Shown here: one piece after another, positions 42,905 to 51,162 of the stretch
Layout of the letters: every line of letters starts with the position of its first letter
How positions within the stretch are numbered: position 1 is the first letter of the stretch
Assembly: GCF_018457175.1 (NCBI RefSeq)
Contig: NZ_JAGFNU010000003.1
Span: 124,001-188,000, forward strand
Direction of reading: 5' to 3'
Length of the DNA: 64,000 nucleotides
From: Pseudohalocynthiibacter aestuariivivens
GTDB taxonomy: Bacteria > Pseudomonadota > Alphaproteobacteria > Rhodobacterales > Rhodobacteraceae
Program-made: the position numbers and the translations under genes
Notes under the pieces: generated by a model
What the model was told of the DNA's origin: nothing
What the model saw: only the letters and a program-made list of their open reading frames with translations
Database searches by the model: none

Positions 42905-44299
42905 CTACTGCATGATGATTTCCGGCCCCATCATCATGTTCGGCAAGAACGTCGACAGGAACGGGATATAGGTAATCATGATCAGGAAGACGAAGAGCAC
43001 AGCAAGGAACGGCAGCGCCGCCTTCACCACACTCATCATCGGCATGCCAGCCACACCAGACGTCACGAACAGGTTCAGACCAACCGGTGGTGTGATCATC
43101 CCGATTTCCATATTGACCACCATGATGATCCCAAGATGGATTGGATCAATCCCAAGCTGAATGGCAATGGGAAACACGAGCGGCGCAACAATCACCAAAA
43201 GGCCCGATGGCTCCATAAACTGCCCGCCAATCAGCAAAATAACGTTAACAACCACCAGAAACATTATCGGACCAAAGCCTGCAGACAGCATCGCGTTTGC
43301 AACGTGTTGCGGAATTTGCTCCTCGGTCAGAACATGTTTCAGGATGAGCGCGTTCGCGATGACAAACATCAGCGTGACGGTCAGCTTGCCGGCCTCAAAC
43401 AATGTGCGCTTTGTGTCGTGATGGAAAAACGCCGTCACCACAGCAATAGGTTTGCGCAGAATGCTGATCTTTCCATTGTCGCCCTTCGCTGCGAGCGGCC
43501 CCATATCGCGATAGATGAAACTTGCGACAAAGAACGCGTAGACAGAGGCGACAGCCGCCGCTTCGGTCGGTGTAAAGATCGCGCCCGTCACACCGGGAAT
43601 ACCGTAAATCCCGACCATAATGATAACAATCAGCAAAAGGCCCCAGCCCGCATCGCGGAAGGAATCAAACACTTCGCCCCAGCCAGCCCACTCACCACTG
43701 GGCATGTTCTTGACGCGTGCCATCACATAGATTGCGATCATCAGCATGAGACCAGCAAGGATACCCGGTATCACCCCGGCCAGAAACATTCGTCCGACGG
43801 AAACTTCAACAGCGGCAGCGTAAACCACCATCACAATCGATGGCGGGATCAGGATACCCAGAGTACCGGCATTGCAGATAACACCTGCCGCAAATTCCTT
43901 GGAATAGCCCGCCTGTCGCATCGCTGCGATCACGATCGAACCAATGGCGACCACCGTCGCCGGGGAAGACCCGGACAAAGCAGCAAACATCATACAGGCA
44001 AAAACCCCGGCGATTGCAAGACCACCCTGGAAATGCCCAACACAGGCGATCGAGAACCGGATGATCCGCTGCGCAACCCCGCCTGTCGACATAAACGACG
44101 ACGCAAGAATAAAGAATGGAATGGCGAGCAGGGTGAAATGACCCTCAAAAGCACTGAACAAAGTTTGCGCAACAGAGGCGAGCGAACTGTCAGAGAACCA
44201 TAACAGGAAAAGAACAGACGACATCCCAAGCGAAACCGAGATCGGCACACCGATCAGCATAAAGCCGATCACCATGACAAAGAGTAATACGACATCCAT
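42905..44299 (-). CDS. dctM: C4-dicarboxylate TRAP transporter large permease
   Basis: A 464-residue DctM protein with about 12 helices. FVMVIGFMLIGVPISVSLGMSS at the start, GSSPATVVAIGSIVIAAMRQAGYSKEFAAGVICNAGTLGILIPPSIVMVVYAAAVEVSVGRMFLAGVIPG in the middle and NMEIGMITPPVGLNLFVTSG near the end match C4-dicarboxylate DctM closely. A central insertion (residues about 255-300) is longer than in many homologues. The start overlaps the dctQ stop by one base. Confidence 0.95.
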   Translation of the reverse strand: MDVVLLFVMVIGFMLIGVPISVSLGMSSVLFLLWFSDSSLASVAQTLFSAFEGHFTLLAIPFFILASSFMSTGGVAQRIIRFSIACVGHFQGGLAIAGVFACMMFAALSGSSPATVVAIGSIVIAAMRQAGYSKEFAAGVICNAGTLGILIPPSIVMVVYAAAVEVSVGRMFLAGVIPGILAGLMLMIAIYVMARVKNMPSGEWAGWGEVFDSFRDAGWGLLLIVIIMVGIYGIPGVTGAIFTPTEAAAVASVYAFFVASFIYRDMGPLAAKGDNGKISILRKPIAVVTAFFHHDTKRTLFEAGKLTVTLMFVIANALILKHVLTEEQIPQHVANAMLSAGFGPIMFLVVVNVILLIGGQFMEPSGLLVIVAPLVFPIAIQLGIDPIHLGIIMVVNMEIGMITPPVGLNLFVTSGVAGMPMMSVVKAALPFLAVLFVFLIMITYIPFLSTFLPNMMMGPEIIMQ

Positions 44300-44976
44300 C
44301 AGTCTTCATCCCCCAGCTGCTCACGAATTTCCTGAATCTCGTCTTCAACCTCGTGGCTGGCGACAAGTCGATCCATCTTCCCGCTCCAAATCGAAAGCGC
44401 AACTTGAATGAACCGATACAAAAGCAGCGCCATTGAAAGCGGCAGAACAGCGTAGGGTATCATGCGCGGTAATTTGTTGTAGGATTCGCCTTCGTTGAAC
44501 GCGCCTTCCATCCAGCCGAGAAAACCGGGGTGTGGAATATCGTTCACTTCATACCAGCCGCGATAGCTGGTTGGGCGCATGTCTTCAAAGCCGGTCGGGA
44601 ACCAGCGGCCCGTGGTACCGGGCAGGTTGGCAAAGTTTGCCCAGTAATCCCAGGCGCCCTTCAATAACATCACGCTAAAGGCGATGCAGACCGCGACAGA
44701 GATCAATGCCAACAGCCGCCTGGTGCCTGGTGAAAGTATGTTGATGATTGCATCAACACCAAGGTGCGCACCTTTTTTGACTGCGTAGGATGCGCCCAAG
44801 AGGACAAGCCAGCCAAACAAGAACACCGTCATCTCGAGCGCCCAGAGAATATTTGAATTGAAACCGTATCGCGCGATGACATTGGCAAAAGTAATCAGTG
44901 TCATTGCACCCAGAAGAATCGAGATAAGCGTTTCTTCTATCTTGTCGACAAAAGTTTCACCCGGTTTCGGATGCAT
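44299..44976 (-). CDS. dctQ: C4-dicarboxylate TRAP transporter small permease
   Basis: A 225-residue protein with four membrane helices. VIARYGFNSNILWALEMTVFLFGWLVLLGASYAVKKGAHLGVD is the DctQ core. Between helices three and four there is a long soluble insertion (about residues 112-165, containing WFPTGFEDMRPTSYRGWYE), so it is larger than usual DctQ (about 170-190 residues). The C-terminus is acidic. It links DctP and DctM in sodium-driven dicarboxylate uptake. Confidence 0.94.
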   Translation of the reverse strand: MHPKPGETFVDKIEETLISILLGAMTLITFANVIARYGFNSNILWALEMTVFLFGWLVLLGASYAVKKGAHLGVDAIINILSPGTRRLLALISVAVCIAFSVMLLKGAWDYWANFANLPGTTGRWFPTGFEDMRPTSYRGWYEVNDIPHPGFLGWMEGAFNEGESYNKLPRMIPYAVLPLSMALLLYRFIQVALSIWSGKMDRLVASHEVEDEIQEIREQLGDED

Positions 44977-44995
44977 GATACTCCCCCCTATATCT

Positions 44996-45028
44996 CAAAA
45001 AAGGCGCGGCCCCTGTTAGAGCCGCGCC
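44996..45028 (-). terminator. Terminator or attenuator between dctP and dctQ
   Basis: On the minus strand an 8-bp perfect stem GGCGCGGC / GCCGCGCC with a 10-base loop is followed by TTTTTTGAG, nine bases after the dctP stop. It would let dctP be made in excess over dctQM. Confidence 0.82.
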
Positions 45029-45036
45029 GATCTTTC

Positions 45037-46041
45037 TTAGTTCAGGTTTGCATTGATAGCCTGAGCGGCGTCGATGTTTTCCTGACCCACGTCCTCTGCA
45101 AACTGAGCCCAGACGGGTTTCATCACATCGACCCATGCCTGACGTTGTTCTGGCGACAGCTCACGAATAACTCCGCCAGCATCAAGAACAGACTGTCGGG
45201 ATGCCTGATTAACAGCATAGGACTCTGCGTTGCGCACTTCTGTTACCTCATGAAGAATAGTCATGAACTGATCACGCACGGCAGGATCAAGGCTGTCAAC
45301 CCATTCGGTCGACGTCACGACCAGATAGTCGATGATGCCGTGGTTGGTTTCAGTGATACCATCCTGCACCTCGAAGAACTTTTTGCCGAAGATATTGGAC
45401 CAGGTGTTTTCCTGCCCATCAACAACGCCTTGTTGCAGCGCACCGTAAACTTCGGAGAAGGCCATTTTCTGAGGGCTGCCGCCGATTGCTTCCATCTGTG
45501 CGACAAGAACATCAGAGGATTGCACCCGGAATTTCAAACCGTTTGCATCTGTGGGTGCAACAAGTGGTACGTTCGCTGACATTTGCTTCATGCCATTGTG
45601 CCAGAACGCCAAGCCCTGAAGACCGCGGCGCTGCATTGAATCAAGCATCGCCTGCCCAGAATCTGAAGCCTGAAACGCATCAACCGCTTCAATGTTTGTA
45701 AACATGAAGGGCAGGTCAAAAATGCGGAACCGACGGGTGAACGCCTCGAATTTTGACAAGGAAGGTGCTGCAAGCTGCACATCGCCCTGAAGCATGGCTT
45801 CCAGAACTTTATTATCGTCATAAAGGGTTGAGTTCGGGAATACCTCCATACAGGCAACGCCGTTCATTTCCTCATTGACGCGCGACTCTAAAAGTGCGGC
45901 CGCAATGCCTTTGGGGTGGCGGTCGGTGTTTGTCACGTGGGCAAACTTGATAACGATCTCACCGTCTTCGCATGATGCAAATGCTGCCTGTGCGGTGAAT
46001 GTAAGTGCCACAGCGGTTGCAGCAGCGGTTAGGAATTTCAT
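45037..46041 (-). CDS. dctP: C4-dicarboxylate TRAP solute-binding protein
   Basis: A 334-residue periplasmic protein. The ATG at 46039-46041 follows GAGGAAACCAAG and starts a Sec signal, MKFLTAAATAVALTFTAQAAFA. DctP-family marks are IVIKFAHVTNTDRHPKG, RVNEEMNGVACMEVFPNSTLYDD, GLKFRVQSSDVLVAQMEAIGGSPQKMAFSEVYGALQQGVVDGQENTWSNI. The Arg in FRVQSS and the GGSP-MAFSEV region bind the carboxylates. It is the first gene of dctPQM, next to dctB and dctD. Confidence 0.95.
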   Translation of the reverse strand: MKFLTAAATAVALTFTAQAAFASCEDGEIVIKFAHVTNTDRHPKGIAAALLESRVNEEMNGVACMEVFPNSTLYDDNKVLEAMLQGDVQLAAPSLSKFEAFTRRFRIFDLPFMFTNIEAVDAFQASDSGQAMLDSMQRRGLQGLAFWHNGMKQMSANVPLVAPTDANGLKFRVQSSDVLVAQMEAIGGSPQKMAFSEVYGALQQGVVDGQENTWSNIFGKKFFEVQDGITETNHGIIDYLVVTSTEWVDSLDPAVRDQFMTILHEVTEVRNAESYAVNQASRQSVLDAGGVIRELSPEQRQAWVDVMKPVWAQFAEDVGQENIDAAQAINANLN

Positions 46042-46166
46042 CTTGGTTTCCTCCCAGATTGATCCAAAAAATTCTGACAACGCACCCCTCTGGTGCATCT
46101 GTTGAAATAAGAGCGGTTGAGCGTTGGTCGCTCAAGAAAAACCTCATACGCTCATGCTTATCTGTA

Positions 46167-46196
46167 TTTATAGCTATATATCAGCATTTTACGCAA
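46167..46196 (-). promoter_or_regulatory. Sigma70-like promoter of dctPQM
   Basis: On the minus strand TTGCGT (46196-46191) and TATAAA (46172-46167) are separated by 18 bases and lie about 130 bases before the dctP ATG. No sigma54 -24/-12 pair with correct spacing is seen in the region. Confidence 0.5.
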
Positions 46197-46233
46197 CATA
46201 CCTCTTTCGGACTTGCCACGTCGGGCAATCGAA

Positions 46234-46287
46234 CTGGCGGTATTTCACACAGGCAGAAGCGTAGATTGTGTGGTTTTCCGCACAATC
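46234..46287 (-). promoter_or_regulatory. Tandem DctD-type operators
   Basis: Site 1 (46264-46287) is an inverted repeat, GATTGTGTGG and CCGCACAATC around TTTT, with one mismatch. It resembles the TGTGCGG-N4-CCGCACA DctD site of rhizobia as I remember it. Site 2 (46234-46251), minus-strand TGTGTGAAATACCGCCAG, is a weaker copy. Their centres are 33 bases apart, about three helical turns, so both face the same side. They lie upstream of the dctP promoter. Confidence 0.6.
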
Positions 46288-46288
46288 C

Positions 46289-47512
46289 CTAACGGTAAAA
46301 TTCTGCGCGAATCCCATGCTTTGAAAGTTTATCGTAAAAGGTTTTTCGCGGCAGTTTCAGGGCGCGGGCCGCCTTTGATGCGTTTCCCTGCTGTTTCCTG
46401 AGCGCTTCGACCAAAAGGGATCTTTCGACCTTTGCCATCTGTTCCGCAAAGCCTATTTCTTCCACTTCTTCCCCTTCCGAAAGGCCCATTGCAAACCGCA
46501 TAGCTTCGTTCATCAGGGCGCGGGCATTCCCGGGCCAGTCTTGCGCCATAAGGCGGGAAATAACTTCGGGCGTGATTTCGGGCAGTGGCAGTGCCGCTTG
46601 CTCGCAAGCAATCGCGACATAGTGCCGAAACAAGACCGGTATATCTTCTGCGCGCTCGCGGATCGCTGGAATTCGAACGCTCATAACCTCAAGCTTATAG
46701 TAGAGGTCCGGGTTAAACCGCCCAGCCAGGGCTTCTGCCTGTAAATCACGATAGGTTGCTGCGATCACGCGGGTGGATTTCTCTGTTTCAAGGTTTTCCA
46801 GCAGCGCAAACTGCGTTGCTGGCGTCAATGCCGCAGCTTCGTCAATGAATAAGGAGCCATCTCCCGCAGCCTCAAAAGCCTGTCCCAGCGTTTCCGGAGA
46901 CAACGACGCCGCAGAGACTTTTTGAAACGGCCGCATGGATGCCGCAGACAATAAATGGATAACTTCCGCCACCTTTGACGTTCCTGTGCCGGGCTCTCCG
47001 TAGACCAGAACTTCGGCAGAGGAGTGCGCGACAGACCTTACGCGCGTGCGCAAATCTTCGGCTTGCGGCGATATGCCAAACAACATGCGCGAGGCCGCAT
47101 CGCCCGTTTCCAATTGACGTCTCAGTCTCCGGTTTTCAAGAACGAGCGCGCGCGTCTTCAGCGCCTTTTCGACCACCGAAAGCAGGTCTTTTGGCGCACA
47201 TGGTTTTTCCAAAAACCCAAAGGCGCCAGCGGAAATGCCTTTGACCGCCATTGGAATGTCCCCCTCGCCTGTCAGCAAAATCACGGGCAAGTCCGGGTCA
47301 ACCTCTTGTGCGTATTCAAGCAAGTGAAACCCGTCTTTTCCGGGCATTCTCACATCGGTGACAATCACACCGTCAAAATCAGGAACAATATGATCCTTTG
47401 CTTCGATATAACTGCCTGCCGGAATGGTGCTTAGATCAGCGAGTTCCAGTGTCTGGCCAAGCGCATCGCGCACATTCACATCATCATCAACCAATAAGAC
47501 GCGATGTGTCAT
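46289..47512 (-). CDS. dctD: DctD-type response regulator lacking the GAFTGA loop
   Basis: A 407-residue regulator. The receiver domain has phospho-acceptor Asp53 in VIVTDVRMPGKDG and Lys103. The AAA+ domain has a modified Walker A, GEPGTGTSK (172-180), and Walker B LFIDE (221-225). Only 40 residues separate them, and the GAFTGA loop that contacts sigma54 is absent. The C-terminal Fis-type helix-turn-helix is NASKAARALKLPRKTFYDKLSKHGI. It is four bases overlapped with dctB. It probably activates sigma70 promoters, as described for Rhodobacter capsulatus NtrC. Confidence 0.88.
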   Translation of the reverse strand: MTHRVLLVDDDVNVRDALGQTLELADLSTIPAGSYIEAKDHIVPDFDGVIVTDVRMPGKDGFHLLEYAQEVDPDLPVILLTGEGDIPMAVKGISAGAFGFLEKPCAPKDLLSVVEKALKTRALVLENRRLRRQLETGDAASRMLFGISPQAEDLRTRVRSVAHSSAEVLVYGEPGTGTSKVAEVIHLLSAASMRPFQKVSAASLSPETLGQAFEAAGDGSLFIDEAAALTPATQFALLENLETEKSTRVIAATYRDLQAEALAGRFNPDLYYKLEVMSVRIPAIRERAEDIPVLFRHYVAIACEQAALPLPEITPEVISRLMAQDWPGNARALMNEAMRFAMGLSEGEEVEEIGFAEQMAKVERSLLVEALRKQQGNASKAARALKLPRKTFYDKLSKHGIRAEFYR

Positions 47513-49263
47513 GCCGCCTCCTCTAGCCTGGCAGACGTCAGTTCAACGGTGAAAATGGCGCCACGTTCCGGGTGGTTGCGCCCACGGATTGCACCCCCAA
47601 AGCTTTGCACCAATCCGTAGGATATGGACAAACCCAACCCCATGCCTTCGGATTGGCCAACCTCTTTGGTGGAATAGAACGGGTCAAAAATCTTTTCAGG
47701 ATCATCAATGCCCGGGCCTGTATCCCGCACGTGCAGCAAAACTTTGCCGTCCTCTTGCTCTAAAAAGAGTTCCAGGCGCTTTTCAGATGTTGCGCTCATG
47801 GCATCCATCGCGTTTGAGACCAGATTCATCACCACCTGTTGCAAACGAACGTCGCCCCCGCGCACAAATACGGGGTGGTCTGGCGCGGCCCAGTCCAACT
47901 TTACGTTTCCCTGTGCAATCCGCGCCTCTGAAAGTTCGAGCACAGCTTGCACTACAGCACAAATATCCACATCAGAAATCGGCTCGTTTTCCTGCCGCGC
48001 AAAAGCGCGCAGGTTTTTTATGATCCGTCCCATGCGCCGCGCCAGTTCTGAAATACGGGAAAGGTTCTGGCGTGCGACGTCTGGTTTGTTGCGCTCAAGG
48101 AAGACCTCGGCATTCTCTGAAAAGCTTCGGATTGCCATTAGGGGCTGGTTAAGTTCGTGGCTGATTCCCGCAGACATTTGACCAAGGGCCGAAAGTTTGC
48201 CCGCTTGAACCAGATCGGCCTGTGCCTTTTTCAACGCGGCTTCGGCTTCTTCCCGTTCTGCAATCTCGTGACGCAGGCTTTGGTTGACGGAAACCAGTTC
48301 TTCCGTACGTTCCGCAACACGGGTTTCAAGTTCTGCATTGGCAATTGCCAGGGTGCGCCGCCGCTCTGTCGCCCAAAACAAAAACGCACCAAATGCAAGG
48401 CAAAGCGCACCGGCAACAGCCGCCTGCAATGTCGCAATTCGTTCGGCCGGGGCGGTATCGACAAGGGCTTCACCAGTCATGCCAATCACTGGAAGAGGCT
48501 GCACCAGATGCAATGCGCGCTTGGGCAAGTACCGACCAGCATCAAGCGACCAAACCGAAAGCCCGCTAATCTGCCTTTCCTGATATCGAATGAATGGCTG
48601 CAGAGCATCCTGATTATAGCGTATCTCCGGCATCAAATCCCGCGTACGAAACAACAACTCTGATCGGTTTGCGACAAAGATAACTCCCTGATCATCCGTA
48701 AAAAAGATGGCCTGTGGATCACCGCGCCAATCTGATTCCTCGACGGTTTCCATGTCGACGCGCACGACAACCGCACCCGCCGGAAAACCAGCGTCAAACA
48801 CCGGTGCTGCGAAAGCAAACGCGCGCCGCTGGCCATTTCCAACCTGCGCGTGTTCAACACCAAGCGCACCCTGCATGGCCCGTTTAAATTCGGCGGTGTT
48901 TGACAGGTTCAACCCAATCGCGGTCTTGTCTGACGACGCCAAAACCCACCCGCTGCGTGACAAGAACGAAATTTCAAGCGATCCGCTTTGGTCGGCTGTT
49001 TGCAACAAAAGGGCGCTTGCCCTGTCCCTTTCGCCCGCGCCTTGTGCAAGGGCGACCAATATCGGGTGGTCCGCCATCAGGACCGCCACCTGGCGAAACC
49101 GTTCCAGCTGACCAACGAGCCGTTCTGCCGCCGAGGACAGGTCTGCACGACCCCGGTCAGCAACCTGTTGCAGCCCAGAGGTGTAGGCAAACCACCAGAC
49201 CCCACCGGCAAAAACCGAGACGGCAACTATAAATCCCAATACAGCCAGCAGGCGGCGCGGCAT
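47509..49263 (-). CDS. dctB: C4-dicarboxylate sensor histidine kinase
   Basis: A 584-residue membrane kinase. I start at the ATG 49261-49263 (MPRRLLAVLGF) after AAGGGGAATTC. Two transmembrane segments (about residues 5-25 and 272-292) frame a periplasmic double-PAS sensor with family marks SRSGWVLASSDKTAIGLNLS and FFTDDQGVIFVANRSELLFRT. A coiled coil follows, then the H box SAGISHELNQPLMAIRSFSENA, and N, G1 and G2 boxes (NLVSNAMDAM, VRDTGPGI, GMGLGLSISYGLVQSFGG). It phosphorylates DctD when dicarboxylates are present. Confidence 0.93.
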   Translation of the reverse strand: MPRRLLAVLGFIVAVSVFAGGVWWFAYTSGLQQVADRGRADLSSAAERLVGQLERFRQVAVLMADHPILVALAQGAGERDRASALLLQTADQSGSLEISFLSRSGWVLASSDKTAIGLNLSNTAEFKRAMQGALGVEHAQVGNGQRRAFAFAAPVFDAGFPAGAVVVRVDMETVEESDWRGDPQAIFFTDDQGVIFVANRSELLFRTRDLMPEIRYNQDALQPFIRYQERQISGLSVWSLDAGRYLPKRALHLVQPLPVIGMTGEALVDTAPAERIATLQAAVAGALCLAFGAFLFWATERRRTLAIANAELETRVAERTEELVSVNQSLRHEIAEREEAEAALKKAQADLVQAGKLSALGQMSAGISHELNQPLMAIRSFSENAEVFLERNKPDVARQNLSRISELARRMGRIIKNLRAFARQENEPISDVDICAVVQAVLELSEARIAQGNVKLDWAAPDHPVFVRGGDVRLQQVVMNLVSNAMDAMSATSEKRLELFLEQEDGKVLLHVRDTGPGIDDPEKIFDPFYSTKEVGQSEGMGLGLSISYGLVQSFGGAIRGRNHPERGAIFTVELTSARLEEAA

Positions 49264-49366
49264 GAATTCCCCTTTAAGGCATTCCGGATACGAGGAAAGT
49301 TTATGCAGCCCGTCTTGCAAAGACCAGCGTCTTTCGAAAAACTCGATCCGAAACAGAAAGGTCCCC

Positions 49367-50551
49367 GTGCAACGGTTTTCGCAATCTCCGACAGACGCCG
49401 CGTTTGTTCAGAACCCTTACGCGTTTTATGAACGGGGTCGTGCGGCCGGTGAGTTGATTTGGTGGGACGACTATTCGTTGCCCTGCGCAACCAGCTACGA
49501 CGCCGTAAACGCGTTACTGCGCGACCGGCGGTTCGGGCGCGAAATTCCCCAAGACAAGCGCCCTGAGATTCCGCAACATCTGGAACCATTTTATGCGGTT
49601 GAAGCGCATTCGATGCTGGAACTTGAAGGTGCGCGTCACACGCGCCTGCGTTCGCTGGTACTGCGCGCGTTCACATCACGACGTATTCAGACGCTTGCGC
49701 CTGAAATAGAAACCCTGTGCCATCAGTTGATTGATGTTTTTCCAGCAGAGGAGTTTGATCTGCTACCTCAATTTGCGCAGAAGCTCCCTGTCATCGTCAT
49801 TTGCCGCCTTTTGGGCATACCGGAAGAGATGGGCAGCGAACTTTTGCGCTGGTCCAACGCAATGGTCACAATGTATCAGGCACGCCGCACAAGAGAGGAT
49901 GAGTTTGCTGCGGTGGCTGCGACCGAAGCTTTTGTCAGCTTCATGCGGTCATATGTTGAAGAGCGGCGAAAATCCCCGCGTGATGATCTGATAACCAGCC
50001 TGATTGCAGCCGAGGAAGTGGGGCAAAAACTGACAACAGACGAGCTGATTACAACCTGCATCCTGCTTCTGAACGCGGGGCATGAAGCAACGGTGCATAC
50101 GCTTGGCAACGGTGTAAAGGCGCTTTTGGAACACAACACTCGTTCAGATGCTTATTCATCTGAAAACATTGAAAGAACGGTAGAGGAGATTTTGCGCTTT
50201 GACCCACCGCTTCATATGTTCACACGCTGGGCATATGAAGACGCAGAAGAACTGTTCGGCCATTCCTTCAAGGCGGGTGACGAAGTTGGATTACTTCTCG
50301 CCTCTGCCAACCGCGATGATGCCGCCTTTGAAAATGCGGCCCGTTTTGACGTAAGCCGAGCTGTAAAACCTCACACTTCTTTCGGGGCCGGGGTTCACTT
50401 TTGTGTCGGCGCGCCGCTCGCTCGGTTGGAATTGCAGATTGCCATACCCATCCTGTTTTCACGCTGCCCCCAACTGACCATGACTGAGCCTGCGTTATAC
50501 GCAAACCTCTATCACTTTCACGGTTTGAAAACCCTTATGGTATCGCGCTAG
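49367..50551 (+). CDS. Cytochrome P450
   Basis: A 394-residue soluble bacterial P450. The I-helix motif is LLLNAGHEATVHTLGNG, the ExxR pair lies in VEEILRFDPP, and the heme-binding loop is FGAGVHFCVGAPLARLEL with Cys as iron ligand. The frame is open to an ATG at 49262, but I prefer the GTG at 49367 (VQRFSQSPTDAAFVQNPYAFY), which follows AAAGG and gives the usual N-terminus. No ferredoxin or reductase gene is adjacent. It is divergent from dctB and convergent with the Lrp gene. The substrate is unknown. Confidence 0.93.
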   Translation: MQRFSQSPTDAAFVQNPYAFYERGRAAGELIWWDDYSLPCATSYDAVNALLRDRRFGREIPQDKRPEIPQHLEPFYAVEAHSMLELEGARHTRLRSLVLRAFTSRRIQTLAPEIETLCHQLIDVFPAEEFDLLPQFAQKLPVIVICRLLGIPEEMGSELLRWSNAMVTMYQARRTREDEFAAVAATEAFVSFMRSYVEERRKSPRDDLITSLIAAEEVGQKLTTDELITTCILLLNAGHEATVHTLGNGVKALLEHNTRSDAYSSENIERTVEEILRFDPPLHMFTRWAYEDAEELFGHSFKAGDEVGLLLASANRDDAAFENAARFDVSRAVKPHTSFGAGVHFCVGAPLARLELQIAIPILFSRCPQLTMTEPALYANLYHFHGLKTLMVSR

Positions 50552-50558
50552 GCTACGA

Positions 50559-51020
50559 TCAAATCGGAAGCATCGTTGTTGATTTCAGCTCTTCCATCGA
50601 AAGCAAGGCCGTCACATTGTAAATCCGCACCTCGGCGATAAGTGCCTGATAAAACACATCATATGCCCGCGCATTCGCCACACGCACCTTCAGGATATAA
50701 TCAATATCCCCGGCCAGCCTGTGAGCTTCTTGCACTTCGGGTCTGTCTTGCAAAGCTTTCAGAAACTTTTTCTGCCACTCCGCTTCATGTTCTGATGTTC
50801 GGATCAAAACGAAAAAACAAGCCTCAAACCCAAGCGCCTCGGCGTCGAGCAGCACCGTCTGCTGTCCGATAACGCCAGCATCCCGCAATTTGCGGATTCG
50901 GTTCCACACAGGTGTCTTGGAAGAGCCGACTTTGCGCGCAATTTCGTCCAGAGATTGCCCCGCATCGCTTTGCAATTCCTTTAGGATCTTCCGATCTACA
51001 TCATCCAGACGAACAGACAT
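50559..51020 (-). CDS. Lrp/AsnC-family transcriptional regulator
   Basis: A 153-residue regulator. The ATG at 51018-51020 follows GGAAGGAAGC. The N-terminal helix-turn-helix is LDDVDRKILKELQSDAGQSLDEIARKVGSSKTPVWNRIRKLRDAG and the C-terminal RAM ligand-binding domain includes EVQEAHRLAGDIDYILKV. It is divergent from the cysG-cysI-cysH operon with a 142-base gap, in the position such a regulator holds in related genomes, so control of that operon is likely but inferred. The ligand may be a sulfur amino acid. Confidence 0.9.
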   Translation of the reverse strand: MSVRLDDVDRKILKELQSDAGQSLDEIARKVGSSKTPVWNRIRKLRDAGVIGQQTVLLDAEALGFEACFFVLIRTSEHEAEWQKKFLKALQDRPEVQEAHRLAGDIDYILKVRVANARAYDVFYQALIAEVRIYNVTALLSMEELKSTTMLPI

Positions 51021-51162
51021 ACCGCTTCCTTCCAACTTTTAGAACAGGTGTTCCTATTTCGACAATAGCCAGAACAAACGTCCTTATTCATTGCTGAGAC
51101 TAGCCCATAAACGGGAAAATATCCTATATCAAGGACAGAAACGAAACGCAAAGGCGCAGTGG

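Noticed and set aside
46205-46218. TGGCAAG on the minus strand as a sigma54 -24 element before dctP
   Set aside because: No GC-containing -12 element lies at the required spacing, and the cognate DctD lacks the sigma54-contact loop.
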